Assembly (NCBI GenBank): GCA_041667045.1
Contig: JBAYFS010000028.1
Coordinates: 1 to 17,679 of the forward strand
DNA length: 17,679 bases
DNA from: JAQVSV01 sp041667045
GTDB lineage: Bacteria > Elusimicrobiota > Elusimicrobia > Elusimicrobiales > Elusimicrobiaceae
Direction of reading: 5' to 3'
In this document: piece after piece, positions 7,851 through 14,735 of the stretch
Layout of the letters: each line of letters starts with the position of its first letter
Position numbering within the stretch: position 1 is the stretch's first letter
Notes under the pieces: generated by a model
Databases searched by the model: none
Seen by the model: the letters and a program-made list of their open reading frames with translations, nothing else
What the model was told of the DNA's origin: nothing
Made by a program: the position numbers and the translations under genes

Positions 7851-8654
7851 ATGCATATACTGACTTGCGTGAAGCAGACCCCGGCCTCGGATTCCATAAA
7901 AGTGGATCCCGAAACAGGCTGTCTGGTCAGAAGCGGTGTTGAATCCGCCATGAACCCGTTTGACGAGTTCGCGCTCGAAGAAGCGGTGCGGACCAAGGAA
8001 AAACTGCCCGGCTCTACGGTAAGTTCTCTGACGATGGGGCCTCCCCAGGCGGAAGCGGTGCTGCGCGAAGCCGTGGCCCGGGGCAGCGACAACTGCTTCC
8101 AGCTGACGGACCGCGCGCTCGCCGGCTCCGACACCTGGGCCACCAGTTACGCGCTTGCCCAGGCGATAAAATACATTTCAAAAACGCAGGGCGAAATAAA
8201 ACTCGTGCTTTGCGGAAAACAGACCAACGATTCCGACACGGGCCACATCGGCCCCCAGATATCCTCCTGGCTGGGCTGGCCGAACGCCGCGTTCGTGAGA
8301 AAGATTGAAGCGGTGACCGAAGATTCCATCCGCGTGGAACGGCTTATGGAAGACGGGTTCGACGTGGTGGAAATACCGCTGCCCGCCGTCATAAGCGTTA
8401 TAAAGGAAATAAACAATCCGCGCATCGCTTCGCTCAAAGGCCGCCTGGCGGCGAAGAAAGCCAAAATCACGCCGCTGACAGCGAGTGAAATAGGCTGCAT
8501 ACCGGAAAAAACCGGCATGAAAGGCTCGCCCACATCCGTGGTGCGCACCTACACGCCCGATTTGAAAACAAACAGCGTCAGAATAGAAGGCGCCACGCCC
8601 GCGGAACAGGCGAAAAACATGATCGGCGAGCTTAAAACGCGCCAGCTTATATAA
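7851..8654 (+). CDS. etfB: Electron transfer flavoprotein subunit beta
   Basis: A 267-residue beta subunit of the ETF heterodimer, which takes electrons from acyl-CoA dehydrogenases. Seen: N-terminal HILTCVKQTPAS, MNPFDEFALEEAV, TMGPPQAEAVLREAVARGSD, LVLCGKQTNDSDTGHIGPQI (nucleotide-binding part), and PLPAVISVIKEINNPRIASL, the ETF-beta signature region. A good Shine-Dalgarno (AGAGGAAA) lies upstream. The style resembles ETFs partnered with bacterial butyryl-CoA dehydrogenases, some of which bifurcate electrons, but the sequence by eye does not settle this. It is followed after 8 bases by etfA. Confidence 0.95.
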   Translation: MHILTCVKQTPASDSIKVDPETGCLVRSGVESAMNPFDEFALEEAVRTKEKLPGSTVSSLTMGPPQAEAVLREAVARGSDNCFQLTDRALAGSDTWATSYALAQAIKYISKTQGEIKLVLCGKQTNDSDTGHIGPQISSWLGWPNAAFVRKIEAVTEDSIRVERLMEDGFDVVEIPLPAVISVIKEINNPRIASLKGRLAAKKAKITPLTASEIGCIPEKTGMKGSPTSVVRTYTPDLKTNSVRIEGATPAEQAKNMIGELKTRQLI

Positions 8655-8662
8655 GGTGTCCC

Positions 8663-9685
8663 ATGAGAACAGACGAAACAACGAAAAAAGATTATAAGGG
8701 CATATGGATTTACGCGGAAGTGATGCACGGAAAACTTGTCTCTACCGCGTATGAACTGCTTTTCGGGGCCCGCAAACTCGCCCAGGACCTGCCGACGGAA
8801 ATTTCCGCCGTGCTTATGGGGTCGGACGTCGCGAAATACGCCGACGAGCTGATCGCCCGCGGCGCGGACAAGGTCTACATCATAGAAGACCCCGCGCTTG
8901 AAAATTTCGTTGACGACATTTACACCAAAGCCCTGGCTGACCTGATCAGAACCCACAAGCCGGATAAAATGATAATTCCCGCCAGCACCATAGGCAGATC
9001 GCTCGCGGCGAAGGTCGCCATCGAGGTGGAAACCGGCCTGACGGCGGACGCCACGGATATTGTAATCCATAAAGAAACCGGCCTTATGCACGCCACGCGC
9101 CCCACCTTCGGCGGCAATCTGATGGCCACCATCGTGTGCAAGAACCACCGGCCCGAAATGGTGAGCCTGCGCCCGCTGACCTATCCCAAAGCGGAACGAA
9201 CGGAAGGGCGCAAAGGCGAAAAAATACGCTTCTCTTTCGATTCGGCGAAATACACTTCAAAAGCCGTTTTCAGGGAATTTGTTAAAGAGCTGTCCGACGA
9301 TATTGATATCGGCAGCGCGGAAGTTATCGTGGCGGGCGGACGCGGGCTGGGCGGCGGGGAAAGCTTTAAACTGCTCAAAGACCTGGCGCAAACCATGGGC
9401 GGCGCGGTGGGCGCCTCGCGCGCGGCTGTTGACGCCGGCTGGATAACCTTCCGCCACCAGATAGGTTTGACGGGCAAAACTGTCAAGCCGAAACTTTATA
9501 TCGCCGCCGGAATTTCAGGCCAGGTCCAGCATATGGCCGGAATCAATTCCTCGGATATCATCGTGGCGATAAACAAAGACCCCGAAGCTCCGATCATGAA
9601 GCAGGCCGATTACGCCATCACGGGCGACCTGTTCGAAGTTATCCCGGCCCTGATCGAGGAATACAACAAGCACAGGAAATCCTAG
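8663..9685 (+). CDS. etfA: Electron transfer flavoprotein subunit alpha
   Basis: A 340-residue alpha subunit that binds the FAD of ETF. An N-terminal KGIWIYAEVMHGKLVSTAYE resembles the start of LctC/CarE-type clostridial alpha subunits. The C-terminal FAD domain is complete: VAGGRGLGGGE, GAVGASRAAVDAGW, HQIGLTGKTVKPKLYIAAGI, SGQVQHMAGINSSDIIVAIN and DPEAPIMKQADYAITGDLFE. An AAGG-type ribosome site lies just upstream of the ATG. It ends the redox operon: an AT-rich palindrome and a tRNA promoter follow. No etf:quinone oxidoreductase gene is nearby, so the electron exit route is not shown in this window. Confidence 0.95.
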   Translation: MRTDETTKKDYKGIWIYAEVMHGKLVSTAYELLFGARKLAQDLPTEISAVLMGSDVAKYADELIARGADKVYIIEDPALENFVDDIYTKALADLIRTHKPDKMIIPASTIGRSLAAKVAIEVETGLTADATDIVIHKETGLMHATRPTFGGNLMATIVCKNHRPEMVSLRPLTYPKAERTEGRKGEKIRFSFDSAKYTSKAVFREFVKELSDDIDIGSAEVIVAGGRGLGGGESFKLLKDLAQTMGGAVGASRAAVDAGWITFRHQIGLTGKTVKPKLYIAAGISGQVQHMAGINSSDIIVAINKDPEAPIMKQADYAITGDLFEVIPALIEEYNKHRKS

Positions 9686-9698
9686 GTTTCTCGACGTA

Positions 9699-9724
9699 AA
9701 ATATTTTCAAAAAAGAAAATATTT
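9699..9724. repeat. AT-rich perfect inverted repeat after etfA
   Basis: AAATATTTTC (9699-9708) and GAAAATATTT (9715-9724) are exact reverse complements around an A6 loop. The dyad begins 13 bases after the etfA stop. There is no T-tract after it, so it is a poor intrinsic terminator. It overlaps the presumed tRNA promoter and could be an operator, a 3' stabiliser for the etf mRNA, or simply AT-rich promoter DNA. Confidence 0.55.
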
Positions 9725-9732
9725 GCTAATAT
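9704..9732 (+). promoter_or_regulatory. Presumed promoter of the tRNA gene
   Basis: TTTTCA (9704-9709) and TAATAT (9727-9732) are 17 bases apart, which places transcription start close to the tRNA 5' end at 9743. Match to the -35 consensus is partial and to the -10 consensus fair. The inverted repeat at 9699-9724 covers the -35 box and most of the spacer. Confidence 0.5.
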
Positions 9733-9742
9733 ATCTGTACCT

Positions 9743-9814
9743 GCCACCGTAGCTCAGAGGTAGAGCGGACGTTTCATAAGCGTCATGTCGGAAGTTCGAG
9801 TCTTCCCGGTGGCA
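9743..9814 (+). tRNA. tRNA with CAU anticodon (Met elongator, or Ile2)
   Basis: A full 72-base cloverleaf: acceptor GCCACCG/CGGTGGC with discriminator A; D-arm GCTC/GAGC with a 7-base loop; anticodon stem GACGT/GCGTC around loop TTCATAA, anticodon CAT; five-base variable region; T-arm GGAAG-TTCGAGT-CTTCC. CCA is not encoded. Position 1 pairs with 72 and the anticodon stem lacks the three G:C pairs of initiators, so it is not initiator tRNA. CAT then means elongator Met or the lysidine-modified Ile tRNA for AUA; I cannot separate these by eye. Confidence 0.95.
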
Positions 9815-9825
9815 GGTATTTTTTT
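9815..9825 (+). terminator. T-tract after the tRNA
   Basis: GGTA followed by seven T residues (9819-9825) comes directly after the tRNA 3' end. The tRNA's own T-arm and acceptor stem could act as the hairpin. It probably ends or trims the tRNA transcript. Confidence 0.5.
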
Positions 9826-9898
9826 GCCCAAAAATCCGCGCTTTCACGCAAATCTTTTCATATACTATGGTTAGTGGCAGATTAAAGGGGGGTTAACA

Positions 9899-10414
9899 AT
9901 GAAAATTGCAAAACTGCTGGCGGTTGTTTTTACGGTCTGCGCGTGCGCCGCAACCGTTTCAGCCGGGACATGGTCAAAAGCGCTCTATGGCAACAAGCCG
10001 AAAACTTATGACTCCGCGAGCCTTAAGAAAATGCATGAAACGCGGCAGGCCCAGATAAGCATACTGCAGGCCATTCCGTCTGACAAAGATATAGCGATAG
10101 CGCCGGCCATTCAAGACGCGGTTGCATTATTGCAAGACGAACTCAAACAGATAGAGAACGCCTTCAAGCGCAACGCCAAAGAAGAAAAATTCACCATCCC
10201 GTCGCTTGAGCAGGCTACGCTTTTCCACGAGAAAATTGACCAGTGCGACGAGCGGATAAAAACAGGCAAACTGCTGATAACGCAAAAAGCTAAAGAATAT
10301 GCCAAGGAAACGGATACGGCTAAAGCGGAAAAGCTGCTTATGGAAATAAATTCCCTGTCCGCCATTCTCGTGTCAATTGAAAATGAAAAAACCGACTGGG
10401 AATCCAGACTGTAA
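9899..10414 (+). CDS. Exported helical protein of unknown function
   Basis: I do not recognise this 171-residue protein. It starts with a clear Sec signal peptide (MKIAKLLAVVFTVCACAATV, probable cleavage after VSA at residue 22). The mature part is charged and mostly helical, with heptad-like runs such as LLQDELKQIENAFKRNAKEE and CDERIKTGKLLITQKAKEYA, suggesting a short periplasmic coiled-coil. A strong Shine-Dalgarno (AAAGGGGGG, about 9884-9892) precedes the ATG, and TATACT at 9861-9866 could be the -10 of its own promoter, though no good -35 is evident. It is flanked by the tRNA T-tract and by a terminator-like hairpin, so it is probably transcribed alone. Confidence 0.8.
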   Translation: MKIAKLLAVVFTVCACAATVSAGTWSKALYGNKPKTYDSASLKKMHETRQAQISILQAIPSDKDIAIAPAIQDAVALLQDELKQIENAFKRNAKEEKFTIPSLEQATLFHEKIDQCDERIKTGKLLITQKAKEYAKETDTAKAEKLLMEINSLSAILVSIENEKTDWESRL

Positions 10415-10431
10415 TTTTTTTGCGCCAGCAT

Positions 10432-10464
10432 AAAAGCTCACCACTCATGCGGGGCGTGCTTTTT
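10432..10464. terminator. Probable intrinsic terminator, possibly bidirectional
   Basis: AAAAGC (10432-10437) pairs with GCTTTT (10458-10463), and the stem continues with C-G pairs interrupted by two mismatches (CxCC against GGxG). A T5 run closes the + strand side, and the A run gives a T tract on the other strand. It lies 17 bases after the stop of the 171-residue exported protein. Confidence 0.6.
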
Positions 10465-10531
10465 ATATCAGCCCGCGCCGGCAGTGAACCGCTGTTGCGT
10501 GAATTAGCCGACAGATTGTCCATAATTCTTT

Positions 10532-11287
10532 ATGAAAAAACTTTGTTATCTGCTGCTATGTCTTCTTGCCGGTTGCGGATATTCCGGCAACGACAACATC
10601 CCCGCTGCAAAAAGCGGCGGGGGCAGGGCTTCTTCCGGCCTGACAATTGACGAACCTGTTCCGCCTCCGGACTCGCCAATGAAACCTGAATACGCGCAGG
10701 CAATTAAATTGTCCGAACCGATGGAAACCGCTTTGCGAAAATATGACCCGGACTTTGTGTTATGGACCTTGGAAGACTATCAAAAAGAGCGCATCGAGCA
10801 CTATCCCTATGCGGCAAATTCCCTGCCTTATGCCGTGAAAGGCGATTTCAACGGAGACGGCATTACGGATATCACCCTTTCGGGACATAACATGGCCGGT
10901 AATTCAATTGTGGCATTATTCTCTCGTTCTGATAGCGAATACTATGCGGTTAAAGTAGAACGCGACCATATTTATGAATGGGTACAGAAGCAAGGCAAAG
11001 CAATACCGTACACACCAACAGAATTACTAGTCCTTAAGCCAAAAGGCATGAAATTTGCATTCAGCGACATGGGCGATGAGGATGATGAACCGTTGCAATT
11101 TGACGGATTTAAGGTAAGAGAACTAGGCCAATTAGTATCGGATGAAGAGGACCCGAAGTATTTGTCTTTCAAATGGTATTCAAACAATATCGCTCATATC
11201 TATGTTTGGAATCCAAAGGATAATAGCTTTTCATATGCGATGAATGAGTGTGAAGTGCACAGGATGCATGAACCAGACTGTTTCTGA
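10532..11287 (+). CDS. Lipoprotein with calcium-loop-like motif, unknown function
   Basis: A 251-residue putative lipoprotein. The N-terminus MKKLCYLLLCLLAGC is a type II signal with lipobox L-A-G-C15. The next residue is Gly rather than Asp, which under the E. coli Lol rule would mean the outer membrane. A Gly/Ser/Pro-rich linker follows to about residue 50. Residues 105-113 read D-F-N-G-D-G-I-T-D, the DxNxDGxxD calcium loop seen in FG-GAP/VCBS-like repeats, here present once. The rest (YYAVKVERDHIYEWVQKQ, FSDMGDEDDEP) is not familiar. No Shine-Dalgarno is visible; a CATAAT only 6 bases before the ATG raises the chance of a nearly leaderless mRNA. The second half is much AT-richer and uses rarer codons (TTA, AGA, AGT) than its neighbours, hinting at transfer or fast evolution. 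Confidence 0.78.
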   Translation: MKKLCYLLLCLLAGCGYSGNDNIPAAKSGGGRASSGLTIDEPVPPPDSPMKPEYAQAIKLSEPMETALRKYDPDFVLWTLEDYQKERIEHYPYAANSLPYAVKGDFNGDGITDITLSGHNMAGNSIVALFSRSDSEYYAVKVERDHIYEWVQKQGKAIPYTPTELLVLKPKGMKFAFSDMGDEDDEPLQFDGFKVRELGQLVSDEEDPKYLSFKWYSNNIAHIYVWNPKDNSFSYAMNECEVHRMHEPDCF

Positions 11288-11362
11288 TGAAAAACTTTGC
11301 CATACCACCGCTCTGCTAATCCGCATTTATAAGCAATCCATGAAGCCAATACTTTTCATTTA

Positions 11363-11380
11363 TTCGCGCCATTGCGCGAA
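11363..11380. repeat. Perfect 7-bp hairpin upstream of the complex I-like cluster
   Basis: TTCGCGC (11363-11369) and GCGCGAA (11374-11380) are exact reverse complements around CATT. There is no T-run after it, so it is a weak terminator for the lipoprotein gene at best. It ends 5 bases before the presumed -35 box of the next operon, a position typical of a regulator site. Confidence 0.5.
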
Positions 11381-11385
11381 GGGCC

Positions 11386-11427
11386 TTGTTCACGCAATGG
11401 AAACATTACTATAATTATAATAGTAAT
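11386..11427 (+). promoter_or_regulatory. Promoter with palindrome over the -10 region
   Basis: TTGTTC (11386-11391) is followed after 18 bases by a perfect TATAAT (11410-11415); a second TATAAT follows at 11416-11421. Both lie within an inverted repeat, ATTACTAT (11405-11412) and ATAGTAAT (11420-11427). This is the best promoter-like sequence in the window and stands 19 bases before the first gene of the complex I-like cluster. The dyad could be an operator, though AT-rich DNA makes such palindromes easy to get by chance. Confidence 0.55.
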
Positions 11428-11445
11428 ATTTGCGCGGATACCCAA

Positions 11446-11808
11446 ATGCCTTTCATTATAACTTTCGCAATTTTCATAGCCTGCGCTGCCGCGGCGGCTT
11501 CTCTTTTTATAGCCGCGCAACTGTTTTTGGTAAAAACAGAAAAAATCCCGGCACCCTCCGCTAAAACTGCCGCGAAAATAGCGCTCCCTCCGGAAATTTT
11601 TCCGCAGGCGCTAGTCTTCATGCTTTTGACAGCCGGGCTGGTTCCGCTGGCGTTGTGGGCATTGTCCGCCAGAATAGCGGGCGCACCCGGGCTGTGGTTT
11701 TCGCTGGCATACACCGCCGTTCTTTCCTTCGCGGCGTGGCTGGCGCTAAAGAATTTTTCAGTACCGAAGGCTGCCAAGCCTTCGGAACAGGATTTTACAG
11801 GAGAGTAA
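11446..11808 (+). CDS. Small three-helix membrane protein, NuoA-like
   Basis: A 120-residue protein with three membrane helices (about residues 3-28, 52-76 and 82-102), the size and layout of complex I subunit A. TM2 ends in PLALWALSARIAG where NuoA has FLFPWAV, and TM3 is followed by a short basic tail as in NuoA. The conserved acidic pair of NuoA TM2 (FDVE) is absent; uncharged residues occupy that stretch. Similarity alone would be weak; order (first gene before H-J-K-L-M homologues) is the stronger argument. The ATG at 11446 is preferred to an upstream TTG (11386), which would add 20 polar residues and overlap the promoter. It ends 1 base before the ATPase gene. It could also be an unrelated small membrane protein. 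Confidence 0.5.
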   Translation: MPFIITFAIFIACAAAAASLFIAAQLFLVKTEKIPAPSAKTAAKIALPPEIFPQALVFMLLTAGLVPLALWALSARIAGAPGLWFSLAYTAVLSFAAWLALKNFSVPKAAKPSEQDFTGE

Positions 11809-11809
11809 C

Positions 11810-13183
11810 ATGGCTTTTTGGAAAGAAGAACAACCCTCGCAGCAAGTCCCCAGCGTCACACCGCCGGCACCGGCTTCCCAGCCGTCCATGGCACCCTCGC
11901 CGGAAGAAAACACCGGACCGTCCTTTGAGGAACGCTTTAACCAGCTGATGAAAAACGCCGCGCGCACTCCGGCGATTGATCTGGCCATACAGATAAGCGA
12001 CCTTATCATGGAACAGGCCGTGCAGGAACGGGCAAGCGACGTGCATCTCGAATACCAGGGAACCGCGCTCCGCGTCCGCTTCCGTATTGACGGCACTTTG
12101 CAGGATGTCGCCAACATCACCAGCAACGACAAGTTGCCCATCAGCCAGCGCATTCGCGTGCTGGCTGGATTCGACCCGGAAAGCGCGGCTAAATTCCAGA
12201 TGGAGGAAGGCCGTTTCCAGAAAATCATCGCCGGGCGGCGCATCCAGTTGCGCGTATCCACCTTCCCCACGGTGAACGGCGAAAAGCTGGTGCTGCGCAT
12301 TCTTGACCGCACGCAGATGGGCCTTGATATTGACCAGCTCGGCATGACCAAAGAGGATATGGACACGCTCAACCGCGTGGCCAACAACCCTTACGGAATT
12401 TTCTATGTCACCGGAGCGACCGGCTCGGGAAAAACAACGACGCTGTACGCGCTTTTGAAATTAAGAAACACGCCCATGGTAAACATCATCTCCCTGGAAG
12501 ACCCGGTGGAATACAGGCTTGAGGGGATAAACCAGGCGCAGATAAGCTCAAAAACCGGGTTCGGCTGGAAAGAAGGGCTGATGACCGTCCTGCGCCAGGA
12601 CCCAGACATCGTGATGGTCGGCGAGATACGCGACAATTCGTCTGCCGAAATCACCATGCGTGCCGCCCTGACCGGACACCTGATCTTCACCACCATGCAC
12701 ACGATAAGCGCGCCGGGCGTTGTGGAGCGGCTGTTTGAAATGGGCACGCCGCACTATCTGATCGCCTCGTCCATGCTGGGCGGCATGTCGCAAAGGCTGG
12801 TGCGCCGGATATGCCCGCACTGCGCGCAAAACGCGGCCCCGCCTTCGGAACAGGCGGTGAACGAATTCGTGGAGGGGATTGATCCGGTGGAAGCTAAATT
12901 GATCAAGGAAATAATATTCCGCCCCGGCGCCACGTTCAAGCTGGAAAAAGGCTGTCCCAAATGCCGCAACACCGGCTATCTGGGCAGAACGGGAATTTTT
13001 GAAATCATGATAATGAACGAGGAACTAAGGAAAAAGGTTCTCGAACATTCGCCCACCGACGACCTCAAACGCGTGGCGGTGCAAAGCGGCATGAAAACGC
13101 TTCTGATGGACGGCATATACAAAGCCTCCTGCGGAGTCACCACTATCGGGGAAGTATTGCGCGTAACCGCGACCATGAGCTGA
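11810..13183 (+). CDS. GspE/PilB-family secretion ATPase
   Basis: A 457-residue ATPase of the type II secretion/type IV pilus family, which form cytoplasmic hexamers that drive pilin assembly or retraction. Seen: the N2 domain with ASDVHLEYQG and VRFRIDGTLQDV, Walker A G-A-T-G-S-G-K-T (residues 202-209), Asp box SLEDPVEY (228-235), Walker B PDIVMVGEIRD (265-275), His box TGHLIFTTMH (288-297), and two zinc-type pairs, CPHC (335-338) and CPKC (382-385), as in assembly ATPases PilB/GspE rather than PilT. The usual N-terminal partner-binding domain is missing; a Pro/Gln/Ser-rich linker (about 8-38) is in its place. A GGAGAG-type ribosome site overlaps the end of the NuoA-like gene. It occupies the slot that nuoB-G have in nuo operons. 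Its partner is unknown. Confidence 0.93.
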   Translation: MAFWKEEQPSQQVPSVTPPAPASQPSMAPSPEENTGPSFEERFNQLMKNAARTPAIDLAIQISDLIMEQAVQERASDVHLEYQGTALRVRFRIDGTLQDVANITSNDKLPISQRIRVLAGFDPESAAKFQMEEGRFQKIIAGRRIQLRVSTFPTVNGEKLVLRILDRTQMGLDIDQLGMTKEDMDTLNRVANNPYGIFYVTGATGSGKTTTLYALLKLRNTPMVNIISLEDPVEYRLEGINQAQISSKTGFGWKEGLMTVLRQDPDIVMVGEIRDNSSAEITMRAALTGHLIFTTMHTISAPGVVERLFEMGTPHYLIASSMLGGMSQRLVRRICPHCAQNAAPPSEQAVNEFVEGIDPVEAKLIKEIIFRPGATFKLEKGCPKCRNTGYLGRTGIFEIMIMNEELRKKVLEHSPTDDLKRVAVQSGMKTLLMDGIYKASCGVTTIGEVLRVTATMS

Positions 13184-13224
13184 CCCCTGCGCTGTTTAAG
13201 ACCCTGCCATACGGAGAAGGGCCT

Positions 13225-14271
13225 GTGAATTACATAAACGTTAGAAACGGTATCAACTGCGCGATCGCCGCGGCGATTATCGCCGTTGCCTGGTTTATAG
13301 GCGGCTTGGATAAATACGCGTTTTTCCTGCCGCACGGAAACATTGCCGGCGCGGTTTGCAAATCGTTTATCCTGCTGGCCACGGTTTGCGCCATGGCGGT
13401 TTTAATGTATCCGTGGCAAAACTACCTTAACTCAAAATTCGGCGGGGCCTCCGCGCCGGACGGTTTCATGGGCCTGCCCAAACTGCTGTGGCAAAACCTG
13501 CGAAACACAGACGGAACTTTTTCCGCCGCGCCCGCCGCCGTGTTTTGCGCCGCGGTTTGCGGTTTCGGCTTCGTGCCTTTTGAAGCGAACGGCGCGCTTT
13601 TTAAAACTGAAAGCGGCATTGTATACCTTCTCTGCTGCGCCGTTTTGGCCAACGCGGCGTTCGCGGCGGCGGAACTGGCGCGAGGGACGAAAAACTCGGT
13701 GCAGGACGGAATGAACAGGCTTTACCTGAGCATACTGCTGGGCATTCCGCTTTTTCTGGCGGCGCTCAGTTTCGCCATGTTCGGCAATTCCCTTTCCGCC
13801 GAAAGCTTTATCGCCGCACAGCAGACCGCGCGGCTCGGCGGCTTCGTGCCGGGCTGGTTTATTTTCGAACCGGTGGCGGGCCAGGCGGCATTTCTGGTGT
13901 TCTGCGCGGGCACGCTGGCTTTTTTAAATTTCGGCCCCTTCAAGTCAAAAGGCAATCCGGACGCGGAGTTTTCAGGCGCGCAAAAAGCGCTTGTTACGCT
14001 GTCTTTTTATATCAGGCTGGTTCTTTTCTCCGCGCTCATCGCGCTGTTCTTTCTCGGCGCGGGCAACGCGCCGTGGGAAAAACTGTCTTTTATCCCGCAG
14101 TGGTTCTGGCTGGGCGTTAAAATTTTCGCCGCGGCGGCTCTGCTGGTGTGGGCCGATAATCATTTTTCCGCGATGGAAAGGACCCGCGTGTTCAGTTTCA
14201 CGGTTAAAACGCTTCTGCCGCTTGCCGCGTTAAGCCTACTCGCCGAAGGAGCGCTCCTATGCCTGAGGTAA
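13225..14271 (+). CDS. nuoH: Divergent NuoH-like membrane protein
   Basis: A 348-residue protein with about eight or nine membrane helices. By eye it lines up over its length with complex I subunit H, which joins the membrane arm to the quinone site. Anchors: YPWQNYLNSKFGGASAPDGF in place of the family ER-x-LGR-x-RxGPN region; a central AAELARGTKN; LAFLNFGPFK (residues 231-240) for LAETNRAPFD; AEFSGAQKALVTLSFY (247-262) for TEYSGMRFALFFLAEY; and GAGNAP (278-283) for GGWNAP. The acidic loop between the last two is 7 residues instead of about 14 and has lost its glutamates, so ordinary quinone-linked function looks unlikely. It starts with GTG behind GGAGAAGG (13213-13220). It overlaps the next gene by 13 bases. 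The nuoH symbol marks homology, not proven function. Confidence 0.65.
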   Translation: MNYINVRNGINCAIAAAIIAVAWFIGGLDKYAFFLPHGNIAGAVCKSFILLATVCAMAVLMYPWQNYLNSKFGGASAPDGFMGLPKLLWQNLRNTDGTFSAAPAAVFCAAVCGFGFVPFEANGALFKTESGIVYLLCCAVLANAAFAAAELARGTKNSVQDGMNRLYLSILLGIPLFLAALSFAMFGNSLSAESFIAAQQTARLGGFVPGWFIFEPVAGQAAFLVFCAGTLAFLNFGPFKSKGNPDAEFSGAQKALVTLSFYIRLVLFSALIALFFLGAGNAPWEKLSFIPQWFWLGVKIFAAAALLVWADNHFSAMERTRVFSFTVKTLLPLAALSLLAEGALLCLR

Positions 14272-14735
14272 TGTTTTACGTTCTGGCCTTCGGCTGCGCC
14301 GTTTCGGCCCTTGCCGTGATATTCGCGCGCAGGCTGGCCGTTGCCGCCGCGGCGTTCGCCGTTACAGCCTTTTTCGTTTCCGCGCTGCTTGAGCTGAGTG
14401 GGTTTTCCACCGTTGCCGGTCTTGTTCTGTTTTTGGGGGGAGTGACAGCGGGAACGGTTCTTCTCTGGTCGCGGAAACTGGAAACAAAGGTCTCCGGCAG
14501 AAACAGCAACGAAACCCGGCTAGCGGCTTTAGCCGTATGCTCGGTGACGCTGTACGCGCTGATTTCCATAATTTCGGAAGGTCCGCTAAACGCCGCGCAG
14601 AACCAGCCGTTTGCAGACGCCGCGGCGGATATTATTGTGAAATACCGTGCGGCGGCGATGGCCTCGGGATTAACTCTTTTCGCGGCAGCCGCGGGCTGTA
14701 TCGCCCTTTTAAAAAAACCGGAGGGAAAAGCGTGA
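14259..14735 (+). CDS. nuoJ: Divergent NuoJ-like membrane protein
   Basis: A 158-residue protein with about five membrane helices, as in complex I subunit J. The start FYVLAFGCAVSALAVIFARR matches the NuoJ pattern FYxLAxxAxxSAxxVxxxRN. AGLVLFLGGVTAGTVLLWSR lines up with the NuoJ TM3 block VQILVYVGAVMVLFLFVIML, but the conserved Tyr-Val-Gly is Phe-Leu-Gly and flanking residues differ. The ATG at 14259 has GGAG 7 bases upstream; an in-frame ATG at 14271, overlapping the previous stop as TAATG, is a weaker choice. It ends in a GTGA overlap with the next gene. Divergent, but size, topology and position agree. Confidence 0.68.
   Translation: MPEVMFYVLAFGCAVSALAVIFARRLAVAAAAFAVTAFFVSALLELSGFSTVAGLVLFLGGVTAGTVLLWSRKLETKVSGRNSNETRLAALAVCSVTLYALISIISEGPLNAAQNQPFADAAADIIVKYRAAAMASGLTLFAAAAGCIALLKKPEGKA

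Noticed and set aside
10420..10650. A 76-codon frame between the two exported proteins
   Set aside because: It spans the terminator hairpin and overlaps the lipoprotein signal peptide in another frame, with no ribosome site.
14537..14731. Upstream extension of the NuoK-like gene inside the J-like gene
   Set aside because: Adds 65 residues with no similarity; GTG at 14732 has GGAGG upstream and fits NuoK size.
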